Assembly (NCBI GenBank): GCA_945787805.1
Contig: CALZID010000006.1
Location: forward strand, 51,508 to 115,507
Direction: 5' to 3'
Source of the DNA: an uncultured Clostridia bacterium
GTDB taxonomy: Bacteria; Bacillota; Clostridia; Oscillospirales; Acutalibacteraceae
DNA length: 64,000 nucleotides
The stretch's first letter is position 1, and every line of letters begins with the position of its first letter. Shown here in pieces: positions 1-8,788 of the stretch. The notes under the pieces were generated by a model. It ran no database searches, was not told the origin of the DNA, and saw only the letters and a list, made by a program, of their open reading frames with translations. The position numbers and the translations under genes are program-made.

Positions 1-9
1 TGAATGTGA

Positions 10-912
10 ATGAAGAATAAAAAGTTTTCATCTCTTTTAAAAGAATGGTATGAAGGTAATTTAAGCTTTGACGAAAGAATGGATAGCGACATTCATAAAA
101 AAGAAACGGCAGAGACAGAAGAAAAAGAAATCCGTCTTGTTAAGGATGTTGAAAAAGCCGAAAAAGAGCTCACATCAAAGGGATATAAATTCTTCTCGGT
201 AATTTTCTGCGTCATTCTTGCGTTAATTCTCATACTTACAGTAAACTTTATGCCGCTTTTCGCAGACGATAGCACCCCTACTGCCAATGAAGTTTATGAG
301 CATTATGTAGGCGAAGGCAGGGACCAGACGGGTGCCGTCAACACCGTTGCGGGTATGATTTTAGACTACCGTGCATTTGATACTTTGGGTGAATCCTTTG
401 TTCTTTTCACCGCTACCTGTGCCGTTCTTCTTTTACTTGAACAGAGTAAGAAGCAAAAGGTAAAAGAAAAAGAATCATTCACATTTTCAAACGACCCGAT
501 TGTTTGTACAATCGTTAAAATTATTACTCCCATTATCATCGTTTTCGGTGTTTATGTTCTTTTCAACGGGCATATTTCTCCCGGCGGCGGATTTTCGGGC
601 GGTTCGGTGCTCGGTGCCGGATTTATTCTCTTCGCCATGGCTTACGGTGAAGACAACGCGGCAAAAATTATTACACCTAAAATCATTCGTGTTATCACAA
701 TTTGCTCTTTGAGTTTTTATTGTCTTGCAAAAAGCTATTCATTCTTCACAGGTAATGAATTTAACGGTATCCACTCAATAATCACTCCCGGTACACCCGG
801 TGATATTGTTTCGGGCGGTTTGATTTTACCGCTTAACATTGCAGTCGGATTGGTTGTTTGCTGTACTATGTACAGCTTCTATATGGTTTTCAAAAGGGGG
901 CGTCTTGATTGA
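10..912 (+). CDS. MrpA-C-terminal/MbhE-like plus MrpB-like antiporter subunit (fused)
   Basis: 300 aa membrane protein that fuses two small subunits of Mrp/Mbh-type cation/proton antiporter modules. After a charged cytoplasmic N-terminus (about 55 residues) there is one transmembrane helix, then the DYRAFDTLGE motif (about residues 116-125) typical of MbhE or the MrpA C-terminal domain. An MnhB/MrpB domain follows (about 165-300) with the GHISPGGGFSGG signature and three to four helices. The ATG at 10 follows a TGA at 7-9, so it is probably coupled to an upstream gene outside the window. It overlaps the next gene by 4 nt. MrpE, F and G and any catalytic partner would lie upstream. The family assignment is firm; which complex it belongs to is not visible. 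Confidence 0.88.
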   Translation: MKNKKFSSLLKEWYEGNLSFDERMDSDIHKKETAETEEKEIRLVKDVEKAEKELTSKGYKFFSVIFCVILALILILTVNFMPLFADDSTPTANEVYEHYVGEGRDQTGAVNTVAGMILDYRAFDTLGESFVLFTATCAVLLLLEQSKKQKVKEKESFTFSNDPIVCTIVKIITPIIIVFGVYVLFNGHISPGGGFSGGSVLGAGFILFAMAYGEDNAAKIITPKIIRVITICSLSFYCLAKSYSFFTGNEFNGIHSIITPGTPGDIVSGGLILPLNIAVGLVVCCTMYSFYMVFKRGRLD

Positions 913-1286
913 ATCTTCTCATAAACTATGAAGCGGTAACTTCAATGGTTTTGTTTGCCATCGGTTTTACTATGCTTGTTTTCTCTCGCAACATTATGAA
1001 AAAGATTCTCGGTCTTAATATTGTTGACACGGGCGTCTATCTTTTTCTTGCGTCAATGGGATATATTGAAGGGAAACTCACTCCCATTGTGCCTGCAACG
1101 GGTGAAGTAAATGCTCTTGACTACATAAACCCTATTCCCCAAGGTCTTGTTCTCACGGGAATTGTTGTGTCTGTCAGCTTTTCGGCACTTATGTTAGCCC
1201 TTACAGTTCGTCTTTATAAAAAATACCGCACATTAAATCTTGATAAGATTTATGAAATGTGCCGCAAGGAGGATGAACAGAAATAA
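909..1286 (+). CDS. MrpC/MnhC (NuoK-like) antiporter subunit
   Basis: 125 aa protein with three predicted transmembrane helices, matching the MrpC/MbhG/NuoK family (usual length 100-115 aa). This small subunit packs beside the large antiporter subunits in Mrp antiporters and complex I relatives. The segment with NPIPQGLVLTGIVVS (about residues 76-90) is the conserved core of the third helix. It starts with TTG at 909, overlapping the TGA stop of the previous gene, with the GGGGGCG stretch ending about 6 nt upstream acting as ribosome binding site. The stop overlaps the ATG of the next gene at 1286. Coupled translation within one membrane-complex operon is implied. Confidence 0.9.
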   Translation: MNLLINYEAVTSMVLFAIGFTMLVFSRNIMKKILGLNIVDTGVYLFLASMGYIEGKLTPIVPATGEVNALDYINPIPQGLVLTGIVVSVSFSALMLALTVRLYKKYRTLNLDKIYEMCRKEDEQK

Positions 1287-2794
1287 TGGACTTTATTATG
1301 AATCTTCCTTTTGCGACTATTGTATTGTCGCTTTTCTGTGCGGTTATCTGCTTTGCATTCAAAGATAAAAAGGCGCGTTTTGTTTCATATTTTCTCTTGA
1401 TTGCATCGGGAATTATGTCCGCATCGGTTATATTTTATAACCTATCATCTGAAAGCGGTTATTTTGTTTACAGAATGGGGCATTATGACGCTCCCATCGG
1501 CAACGAGATTTCGGCAGGACTTTTAGAACCGTCTTTCCTGCTTCTTTTTGAAGTGGTTATGCTTCTTTCTCTTATGGGTGGCTCGCACCGTATTATGCGT
1601 GATGTTGAAGAAGAAAAGCAAAAGTATTTTGCCATTATGGTGAACTTAACTCATGCTTCCCTTGCGGCACTTTGCTACACAAACGATATTTTCACGGGAT
1701 ATGTTTTTATCGAAGTGTGCACAATTGCTTCTTGCTCACTTTTAATGCTTTCAAAAAGAACAAGAGCGTTAGTCGCCGCAACCCGATATATGATTTTCAG
1801 TCTTATCGGTTCAAGCTTGGTGCTTGTGGGAATTATCCTGCTCTATTCAATTACGGGGCATCTTCTTTTCCCGCAGCTTTATGAAGCCATCGGAACACTT
1901 TGGTCAACGGGCGAATACACATTCCCGCTTACTATTGCGTTGGGTCTTATTGTGTCAGGTCTTGCAATTAAAAGCGGTATGTTCCCATTCCACTTCTGGA
2001 TGCCCGACACCTATGGCACCGCCACTCCGTCGGCATCGGGTATTTTATCGGGTGTAGTTTCAAAAGGATATATCTTTCTTTTGCTTAAAATTATTTTCCG
2101 TGTTATCGGATATGAAGTTTTCCTTGACTCAAAGATTCATTACCTTCTCTTCTTATTCGGTATCTGCGGTATGATTGTGGGCTCTGTTTCTGCAATCAAG
2201 ACAAATAATATCAATTTTATGATTGCATATTCTTCCGCCGCACAAATCGGTTATATTTATATGGGATTAGGTCTCGGCACAAAGGCGGCAATAGTTGCGG
2301 CGCTGTTCCAGATTGTTGCCCACTCTCTCACAAAGCCCATGCTTTTCCTTTCGGTGTCGGGACTCTCTGACACGGTTGACGGCAAGCAAGATTTTGCCAC
2401 ATTGCGTTCATCGGCGCACAACAATATAGTTGCGGCTGTTTCTTATTCCGCCGGCGCACTTTCAATGGTGGGTATTCCGATTTTTGCAGGGTTTATTCCC
2501 AAGCTTCTTTTCTCGATTTCTGCTTTCGGTCACGGAATAAAAACATACCTTATGTTAATCGCACTTGCAATCAGTACAATTCTGAATGTTCTTTACTTTT
2601 TGAGAACACTCATAAATATTTACAGTCCCGCCAAGGTGGAATCTGCCCGTAAAACAATTCGGTTTAAAAATGTTCCCACATTCGGGGTTATTGTGCTTTT
2701 AATGTCAGCATTGAACATTTTAGCAGGCCTTCGTTCACAGCCCATTGTTTCACTGTTTGAAAAAGGCCTTGAACTGTTCATAAACATTCGATAA
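1286..2794 (+). CDS. Proton-conducting antiporter-like subunit (MrpD/NuoN-like), first of four
   Basis: 502 aa, about 14 transmembrane helices, Proton_antipo_M family (MrpD, MbhH, NuoM/N). The acidic helix reads VFIEVCTIAS, placing the conserved Glu of TM5. The Lys of TM7 lies in AIKSGMFPFHFWMPDTY and a further Lys in SGVVSKGYIF. These are the residues expected of a working ion channel half. It follows the MrpC-like gene with a 1-nt overlap and is 13 nt ahead of the next paralogue. It probably translocates protons or sodium as part of a multisubunit membrane complex. The exact ion and electron donor cannot be read from sequence. Confidence 0.9.
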   Translation: MDFIMNLPFATIVLSLFCAVICFAFKDKKARFVSYFLLIASGIMSASVIFYNLSSESGYFVYRMGHYDAPIGNEISAGLLEPSFLLLFEVVMLLSLMGGSHRIMRDVEEEKQKYFAIMVNLTHASLAALCYTNDIFTGYVFIEVCTIASCSLLMLSKRTRALVAATRYMIFSLIGSSLVLVGIILLYSITGHLLFPQLYEAIGTLWSTGEYTFPLTIALGLIVSGLAIKSGMFPFHFWMPDTYGTATPSASGILSGVVSKGYIFLLLKIIFRVIGYEVFLDSKIHYLLFLFGICGMIVGSVSAIKTNNINFMIAYSSAAQIGYIYMGLGLGTKAAIVAALFQIVAHSLTKPMLFLSVSGLSDTVDGKQDFATLRSSAHNNIVAAVSYSAGALSMVGIPIFAGFIPKLLFSISAFGHGIKTYLMLIALAISTILNVLYFLRTLINIYSPAKVESARKTIRFKNVPTFGVIVLLMSALNILAGLRSQPIVSLFEKGLELFINIR

Positions 2795-2807
2795 GGGGGA
2801 TCACAAA

Positions 2808-4241
2808 ATGCTTTTAATAATTTCAGTTTTATTCCCCGTAATCGGCGGTTTGATTTTACCTTTATTTAATAAAATACAAAACAGAAAAATCAAGTTAAGT
2901 CTTGTAGTTTTAATTCAGGCAATTTCGACATTTCTCGGTTTGATGATTATTTTCGGCGGCAAGCTTTCTACGGGCACATTCACATTTGCCCCGGAACTTT
3001 CAATCGGCTTTACCGCTGATTCTCTTGCAAAATTCTTTATTGCACTCACCGTTATCGGTTGGGCACTTGTAACACTCTACGCCTGTGTTTATATGAAGCA
3101 CGAAGAAAATGAAATGAGATTTTTCCTTTTTATGTTCTTATCGGAAGGCGCTATGCTTGGAGCTGCCCTTTCGCAAAATCTTATTTCAATGTATGTTTTC
3201 TATGAAATGGTAACTCTTTTCTCAATGCCGTTGGTATTGCACTCGCTTTCAAAAGAGTCGATAAATGCGGCAAAGAAATATCTTTATTATTCTGTTGCCG
3301 GCGCATTTTTAGCACTTTTCGGAATATTTGTTCTTGCAACAAATTCGGATACTTTATCTTTCGTTTCAAACAACGGCGTTAATATTACTCCGCTTGTGCT
3401 CACAGGCGTATTCACAATGCTTTTGGGCTTTGGAGCAAAAGCAGGTCTTTTCCCCATGCACGGATGGTTGCCGACGGCTCACCCGGTGGCTCCCGCCCCC
3501 GCAAGTGCGCTGCTTTCGGGTCTTATTGCCAAAGCAGGTGTTCTGGCAATTATCAGAACGGTTTTCTATGTTGTGGGTGCCGAAGCATTGGTGGGCACTT
3601 GGGTGCAAAATGTTGCTCTCATATTCGCATTATTAACCGTGCTTATGGGTTCAATGATGGCTTATCTTGAAAAAGGCTTTAAAAAGCGACTTGCATTTTC
3701 AACCGTCAGCCAGATTTCTTATGCTCTTGTAGGACTCTTTCTTTTCAGTGCCGACGGATTTAAAGGCGCTTTATGGCAGATTGTTTTCCACGCTGTTGTT
3801 AAGGTCGGACTTTTCCTTTGCGCAGGTGCGGTTATCTTTTTGTATGGCAAAACAGAGATTAAAGACCTTGACGGTTTAGGCAAAAAAATGCCGATTACCT
3901 TCACTTGCTTTACAATTCTTTCGCTTTCACTTATCGGTATTCCGCCAATGGGTGGTTTTTACAGTAAATGGTATCTTGCAACCGCTTCGCTTGAAGCCAC
4001 AGAAATCGGCGCTATTTCTTGGATTGCACCGATAATATTGCTAATTTCCGCAATACTTACCGCCGCATATCTTTTAGGAATTTCTATCAAGGCTTTCTTC
4101 GGTAAAGAAGAAAAGGAAGTCGATAAGAAAAAAGAGCCGTTGCTTATGGTTATTCCGATTATCATTTTGACTGTTATTTCTGTAGTCGGCGGCTTTTTCT
4201 CGGTTATAACAAATCAGTTTCTTATGTCGGTTTTATTGTAG
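2808..4241 (+). CDS. Proton-conducting antiporter-like subunit (NuoM/MrpD-like), second of four
   Basis: 477 aa polytopic protein of the Proton_antipo_M family. Conserved features are the TM5 Glu in MYVFYEMVTLFSMP, the TM7 Lys in GFGAKAGLFPMHGWLPTAHP, and a second Lys in LSGLIAKAGVLAIIR. A GGGGGATCAC ribosome binding site precedes the ATG. It is collinear with three paralogues and is closest in motif spelling to the third and fourth. Its role is inferred as one ion-translocating module of the membrane complex. The C-terminal loop (about residues 425-445, rich in Lys and Glu) is cytoplasmic. Confidence 0.9.
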   Translation: MLLIISVLFPVIGGLILPLFNKIQNRKIKLSLVVLIQAISTFLGLMIIFGGKLSTGTFTFAPELSIGFTADSLAKFFIALTVIGWALVTLYACVYMKHEENEMRFFLFMFLSEGAMLGAALSQNLISMYVFYEMVTLFSMPLVLHSLSKESINAAKKYLYYSVAGAFLALFGIFVLATNSDTLSFVSNNGVNITPLVLTGVFTMLLGFGAKAGLFPMHGWLPTAHPVAPAPASALLSGLIAKAGVLAIIRTVFYVVGAEALVGTWVQNVALIFALLTVLMGSMMAYLEKGFKKRLAFSTVSQISYALVGLFLFSADGFKGALWQIVFHAVVKVGLFLCAGAVIFLYGKTEIKDLDGLGKKMPITFTCFTILSLSLIGIPPMGGFYSKWYLATASLEATEIGAISWIAPIILLISAILTAAYLLGISIKAFFGKEEKEVDKKKEPLLMVIPIIILTVISVVGGFFSVITNQFLMSVLL

Positions 4242-4253
4242 GGGGGTATTGAG

Positions 4254-5708
4254 ATGAATAGTTTATTTTTTGTTGTCCCGATTTTTCTTCCTATAATATT
4301 GGGCGCTTTATCCTTTGTAATTCCCGAAAACAAAAAACTCATACGAAATATCTTTGTAATGGCAACTATTGTCTGCTCATCGGTTTTTGTATGGATATTA
4401 GCCCTTAACACTCCGCAGGAGTCGCTGGTACTGTTAAACTTTACGGATAATCTGAACTTTGTGCTGCGACTTGACGGTGCAGGCAAGATTTTCTCCTGTC
4501 TTTCGGCAACTCTTTGGCCCTTGACAGCGCTTTATGCTTTTGAATATATGTCACACGAAAAGCGCTTGAAGATGTTTTATTCATTCTTCACAATGTCTTT
4601 CGGCGCAGTAATGGGTATTGCATATTCAAGCAATATTCTTACAATGTATCTTTTCTATGAGCTGCTCACTCTTTTCACAATTCCACTTGTTATGCACGGA
4701 ATGACCGAGAAGCATAACAGGGCGGCAAGAAAATATATGGCATATTCAATCGGCGGCGCCGCCTTTGCTTTCGCCGGTGTTGCATTTCTTATTGTAAACG
4801 ACGCTAACGACTTTATTTTTGGCGGACATATTACTAATCCCCAAGACCCGACTATTGCACTCATTCTCTTTGTATTTGCATTTATGGGATTCGGTGTTAA
4901 AGCGGCTGTTTTTCCGCTTCACAGTTGGTTGCCAACCGCTTCGGTGGCACCCACACCCGTTACGGCACTTCTTCATGCCGTGGCAGTTGTTAAAGCAGGC
5001 GCTTTCGCAATTATCCGTCTGATTTACTATTCATACGGAACAACTTTCATAAAAGGCACTTGGGCACAGAATTTAGTAATGTTTATTGCTATGTTCACAA
5101 TTCTTTACGGTTCAATGACTGCGTTAAGACAAAGACATTTCAAACGCAGACTTGCATATTCAACCGTATCAAACCTTTCATATATTGTTTTTGCGGCAAC
5201 TATCATGACAAAAGCGGGACTTGTTGCGGCATTCTGCCATCTTCTTTTCCACTCTGTTATTAAAATCGGCGCTTTCTTTGCGGCGGGCGCCGTGCTTCAC
5301 AAAACAGAGCGTGAATATATTGAAGAGTTAGAAGGTATCGGCAAAAAAATGCCTCTTACATTCATTTTCTTCGGCATATCCGCACTTTCTCTTACGGGTA
5401 TTCCCCCATTCTGCGGATTTATCAGTAAATGGTATATCGCCATAGCTTCAATAGAAGCAGATAATCCGCTTGCCGTTGCGGGTGTTGTGATACTTCTCAT
5501 ATCTGCATTTTTAACTGCGGTTTATATGATTTCACCTGTAATAAAGGCATTTTTCAGCCGCAAAGATTCAGTTAATAATATTGAAAATGTCAAAGAAGCA
5601 AATGCTCTTATGCAAATTCCGATGGGAATTTGTGCGGTGCTTTGCATTGTAATGGGCATTATGGCTACTCCTGTTATTGAAACTATAAAGGGGGTTTTGG
5701 GAATATGA
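4254..5708 (+). CDS. Proton-conducting antiporter-like subunit (NuoM/MrpD-like), third of four
   Basis: 484 aa, about 14 transmembrane helices, Proton_antipo_M family. It has the TM5 Glu (MYLFYELLTLFTIP), the TM7 Lys (GFGVKAAVFPLHSWLPTASVAP) and a second Lys (AVAVVKAGAFAIIR). A strong GGGGGG ribosome binding site lies 12 nt after the previous stop, and the stop overlaps the next ATG by 4 nt. It is a close paralogue of its two neighbours, so the array probably grew by tandem duplication. All the residues expected for ion transfer are present, so there is no sign of decay. Confidence 0.9.
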   Translation: MNSLFFVVPIFLPIILGALSFVIPENKKLIRNIFVMATIVCSSVFVWILALNTPQESLVLLNFTDNLNFVLRLDGAGKIFSCLSATLWPLTALYAFEYMSHEKRLKMFYSFFTMSFGAVMGIAYSSNILTMYLFYELLTLFTIPLVMHGMTEKHNRAARKYMAYSIGGAAFAFAGVAFLIVNDANDFIFGGHITNPQDPTIALILFVFAFMGFGVKAAVFPLHSWLPTASVAPTPVTALLHAVAVVKAGAFAIIRLIYYSYGTTFIKGTWAQNLVMFIAMFTILYGSMTALRQRHFKRRLAYSTVSNLSYIVFAATIMTKAGLVAAFCHLLFHSVIKIGAFFAAGAVLHKTEREYIEELEGIGKKMPLTFIFFGISALSLTGIPPFCGFISKWYIAIASIEADNPLAVAGVVILLISAFLTAVYMISPVIKAFFSRKDSVNNIENVKEANALMQIPMGICAVLCIVMGIMATPVIETIKGVLGI

Positions 5709-7666
5709 CTTATTTAACCTTGGGTTGTGTATTTCTTCCCTTTATTATGGCAATAGCCTCCGCTTTGCTTAAAAATGAGAAGCTCAGAAACTTCATAGTT
5801 ATTCTCGGCACTTTCACAAGTCTTGGATGTGCAGCTGCTCTTTCTCAAGCGCCCGACAGAATTGTCAGCATCTCATCATTGTATTTTCACATTGGCGGAT
5901 TTAACACTGCTTATGCGGTTATTGCGGCGTTTATGTGGTTTGCGGCGGCTTTGCTTTCTCCGCAATATTTTAAAGGACATCATAAGCTATCAAGATATTA
6001 TTTCTTCTTCCTTTTAACTATGGGAGCAACCTTGGGAGTTTTTCTCTCGGCTGATTTATTGACAACCTTCATATTCTTTGAAATTATGTCATTCGCATCA
6101 TATATGTGGGTTGTTCAAGAAGAAACCAAAGAAGCAATGGAGGCAGGCAAAACCTATCTTGCCATCGCTGTGCTTGGCGGTATGGTCGCTTTAATGGGAC
6201 TTTTCTTGCTTTATAACATCACAGGCACATTGATGATTTCCGACCTTTATTCCGCTGTTTCAATGGCGGGCAAATCCAAAATGCTCTATGCTTCGGCATT
6301 TTGCTTATTGTTCGGTTTCGGTGCAAAGGCCGGTATGTTCCCGTTACATATCTGGCTCCCCAAGGCTCACCCTGTAGCTCCCGCACCCGCAAGTGCGCTT
6401 CTTTCGGGTGTACTCACAAAAACAGGCGTATTCGGTATTTTGGTAGTTACGGGACAAATTCTTCGCGCTGATAAAATCTGGGGCTATACCGTGCTTGCCC
6501 TTGCCACTGTCACAATGGTACTCGGCGCAGTTATTGCGGTATTCTCAAACAATTTAAAGCGCACGCTTGCTTGTTCTTCACTTTCACAAATAGGATTTAT
6601 TCTTGTGGGTGTATCAATGATTACACTTTTAGGTGAAGAAAATTCTTTGGCGGCAAACGGAACATTTCTTTATATGATTAACCACTCCATAGTAAAGCTC
6701 GTGCTCTTCCTTGCAGCCGGTGCTATTTATCTGGGCGCCCACACTCTTGACCTTAACAAGTTGAAGGGCTACGGCCGAAACAAACCGATTATTATGATTC
6801 CTTTCTTAATCGGTGCTTGTTCGCTTGCGGGTATTCCGGGCTTTTGCGGTTATCTTTCAAAAACTCTTGTACACGAAGCAATTGTTGAATATGCTCAACA
6901 TTCCCATTTATTTATAATCAATGTTGTTGAATGGTTGTTCCTTTTCTCAGGCGGTTTGACAGCGGCATATATGCTGAAACTCTTTGTTGCAATATTTATT
7001 GAAAAACCCACAGAAGGAACTCCAAAGGGTAAAAAACTTTCTCCCCTTTCAGCCGTTTCTCTCATTATTTCTGCAATTGCGCTTCCGATTATCGGTGTAT
7101 GCACATCATTGGTTGAAAAGATTACATACCCCATGCTAACCCTTGTTGACGGACAGCATTTTCACCACGAGATACACTATTTCTCATTTACAAACTTAAA
7201 AGGTGTGCTGATTTCACTTTCAATCGGTATTCTTGTTTATGCTTTATTCATTCGCAAGGTTCTTATTAAAAACGGCGCTTATGTTAATCCCGTTGAAGAC
7301 AAGGTTTCCCTTGAAAGACAAGTGTATGTGCCCGTTATCAAAGGGCTCGCAGTTGTTGTGGGTGTAATTTGCAGAGTTTTTGCGGATTCAACTGATTTTC
7401 TTGTGTTCCTTTCCCGAAAGACAGTATTAAGCACTGTCAAGGAGCACCCCGAACACAAGCGCAAATTCTCTTATGCACTCGGCGACATATTAGACCGTTT
7501 CAAGCACGACAAAGAACACACAAACGCAAATCTCTTTGTGCGTGTTTCAGAAACTGTTTCAAGAACCACACAAAGCATTTCGGCAAATTTCTCATTCGCC
7601 TTGTTTATGACCTGTCTCGGCGTTTGCGTTATCCTTGTTTTCTTGATAGTTTCTCTTATATCTTGA
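5705..7666 (+). CDS. Proton-conducting antiporter-like subunit with long C-terminus (NuoL/MrpA-like), fourth of four
   Basis: 653 aa, the largest of the series. The core antiporter domain (about residues 1-440) carries the TM5 Glu (TFIFFEIMSFASYMW), the TM7 Lys (GFGAKAGMFPLHIWLPKAHP) and GVLTKTGVFG. About 200 further residues follow, with extra helices near 500-520 and at the C-terminus (about 630-650) separated by a charged loop. This resembles the C-terminal extension of NuoL/MbhI/HyfB-type subunits, which couples antiporter modules laterally. It is the last gene of the operon; a 57-nt gap separates it from asnA. No hydrogenase or dehydrogenase subunit follows. Confidence 0.88.
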   Translation: MTYLTLGCVFLPFIMAIASALLKNEKLRNFIVILGTFTSLGCAAALSQAPDRIVSISSLYFHIGGFNTAYAVIAAFMWFAAALLSPQYFKGHHKLSRYYFFFLLTMGATLGVFLSADLLTTFIFFEIMSFASYMWVVQEETKEAMEAGKTYLAIAVLGGMVALMGLFLLYNITGTLMISDLYSAVSMAGKSKMLYASAFCLLFGFGAKAGMFPLHIWLPKAHPVAPAPASALLSGVLTKTGVFGILVVTGQILRADKIWGYTVLALATVTMVLGAVIAVFSNNLKRTLACSSLSQIGFILVGVSMITLLGEENSLAANGTFLYMINHSIVKLVLFLAAGAIYLGAHTLDLNKLKGYGRNKPIIMIPFLIGACSLAGIPGFCGYLSKTLVHEAIVEYAQHSHLFIINVVEWLFLFSGGLTAAYMLKLFVAIFIEKPTEGTPKGKKLSPLSAVSLIISAIALPIIGVCTSLVEKITYPMLTLVDGQHFHHEIHYFSFTNLKGVLISLSIGILVYALFIRKVLIKNGAYVNPVEDKVSLERQVYVPVIKGLAVVVGVICRVFADSTDFLVFLSRKTVLSTVKEHPEHKRKFSYALGDILDRFKHDKEHTNANLFVRVSETVSRTTQSISANFSFALFMTCLGVCVILVFLIVSLIS

Positions 7667-7723
7667 CAAAACAAGCTCTTTTCATTAAAATTGATTTTAG
7701 TATTTTAAAAGGCGTGATTTCAG

Positions 7724-8731
7724 ATGAACAAAACTTATATTCCAAAAGGATATAGCCCAAAGCTGAACCGATATGACACCCAAAGGGCAATTGACATTAC
7801 CAAGCAACTCTTTCAGCAGAATTTCTGCAAAGCACTTTCCCTTAAAAGAGTTTCCGCTCCCCTTTTTGTCAATTGCAGTTCGGGTATCAATGATAATCTC
7901 AACGGTGTAGAGCGTCCCGTAACATTTGATATTCCTGCTATTGACAGTAACGGTGAAATAGTACACTCTCTTGCAAAATGGAAGCGTTTGGCGCTGAAAA
8001 GATATGATTTTTGGATGCATGAAGGTCTTCTTACCGATATGAATGCTATCAGACGCGATGAAGAGCTTGACAATATTCATTCAATCTATGTTGACCAATG
8101 GGACTGGGAAAAGATTATTGATGACGGTGACCGAAATACAGATTATCTTTGCGATACGGTGCAAAAAATTGTCAATGCCATTTGCGATGTCAATGAATTG
8201 CTTCAAGAGAAGTTCCCGCAGCTTGATACAAAAATCCAAAGAGAAGTTAAATTTATCACTTCACAGGAGCTTGAAGATTTATACCCCGATTTAACTCCCG
8301 AAGAGCGTGAATGTGAATACGCAAGAGAATATAAAACAATCTTCATTATGCAAATCGGCGGAGATTTAAAATCAGGTCAGCCCCACGGTAAACGCTCGCC
8401 CGACTATGACGACTGGGCACTTAACGGCGACATCATTTTCTGGGACGATGTGAGAAATGCTCCCATTGAGATTTCTTCAATGGGTATTCGTGTAAACGCC
8501 GAATCCCTTGACCGTCAATTGACGCTTGCGGGTTGTGACGACAGACGGGAATTACCGTTCCACAAAATGCTTCTCAACAATGAATTACCCCTTACCATCG
8601 GCGGTGGAATCGGTCAGTCAAGACTTTGTATGTTCCTTTTGGGCTGCGCTCATATCGGCGAAGTTCAATGCTCGCTTTGGGATGAAGAAACAGTTCGTCT
8701 TTGTAAAGAAAATAATATCAGATTACTTTAA
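7724..8731 (+). CDS. asnA: Aspartate-ammonia ligase (asparagine synthetase A)
   Basis: 335 aa, close to the usual 330 aa of AsnA. The enzyme makes asparagine from aspartate, ammonia and ATP through an aspartyl-adenylate, using a class II aminoacyl-tRNA synthetase-like fold. Recognisable segments are the N-terminal YIPKGYSP, the VSAPLFV and GINDNLNGVERPV blocks (residues about 43-70), VDQWDWEKII (about 123-132), and the C-terminal GGGIGQSR motif (about 299-306), which is a class II motif 3 equivalent. AAAAGGCGTG precedes the ATG. It faces asnS convergently across a shared terminator, so free asparagine synthesis and its tRNA charging enzyme are neighbours. Confidence 0.96.
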   Translation: MNKTYIPKGYSPKLNRYDTQRAIDITKQLFQQNFCKALSLKRVSAPLFVNCSSGINDNLNGVERPVTFDIPAIDSNGEIVHSLAKWKRLALKRYDFWMHEGLLTDMNAIRRDEELDNIHSIYVDQWDWEKIIDDGDRNTDYLCDTVQKIVNAICDVNELLQEKFPQLDTKIQREVKFITSQELEDLYPDLTPEERECEYAREYKTIFIMQIGGDLKSGQPHGKRSPDYDDWALNGDIIFWDDVRNAPIEISSMGIRVNAESLDRQLTLAGCDDRRELPFHKMLLNNELPLTIGGGIGQSRLCMFLLGCAHIGEVQCSLWDEETVRLCKENNIRLL

Positions 8732-8744
8732 AAAAACAAAAAAT

Positions 8745-8779
8745 AAAACCGAGAATCGAAACTCTCGGTTTTATTTTTT
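8745..8779. terminator. Bidirectional intrinsic terminator between asnA and asnS
   Basis: A 10-bp stem AAAACCGAGA / TCTCGGTTTT (8745-8754 with 8763-8772) encloses an 8-nt loop. The plus strand continues with a T-rich tail and the minus strand reads into a T-rich tail as well, so it can serve both convergent genes. Confidence 0.88.
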
Positions 8780-8788
8780 TGCTTTAAA

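Noticed and set aside
1286-7666. Complex I (nuo) operon
   Set aside because: The antiporter-like subunits resemble NuoL/M/N but there is no NuoA-J, and the MrpB/MrpC-like genes at the front indicate an Mrp/Mbh-type module.
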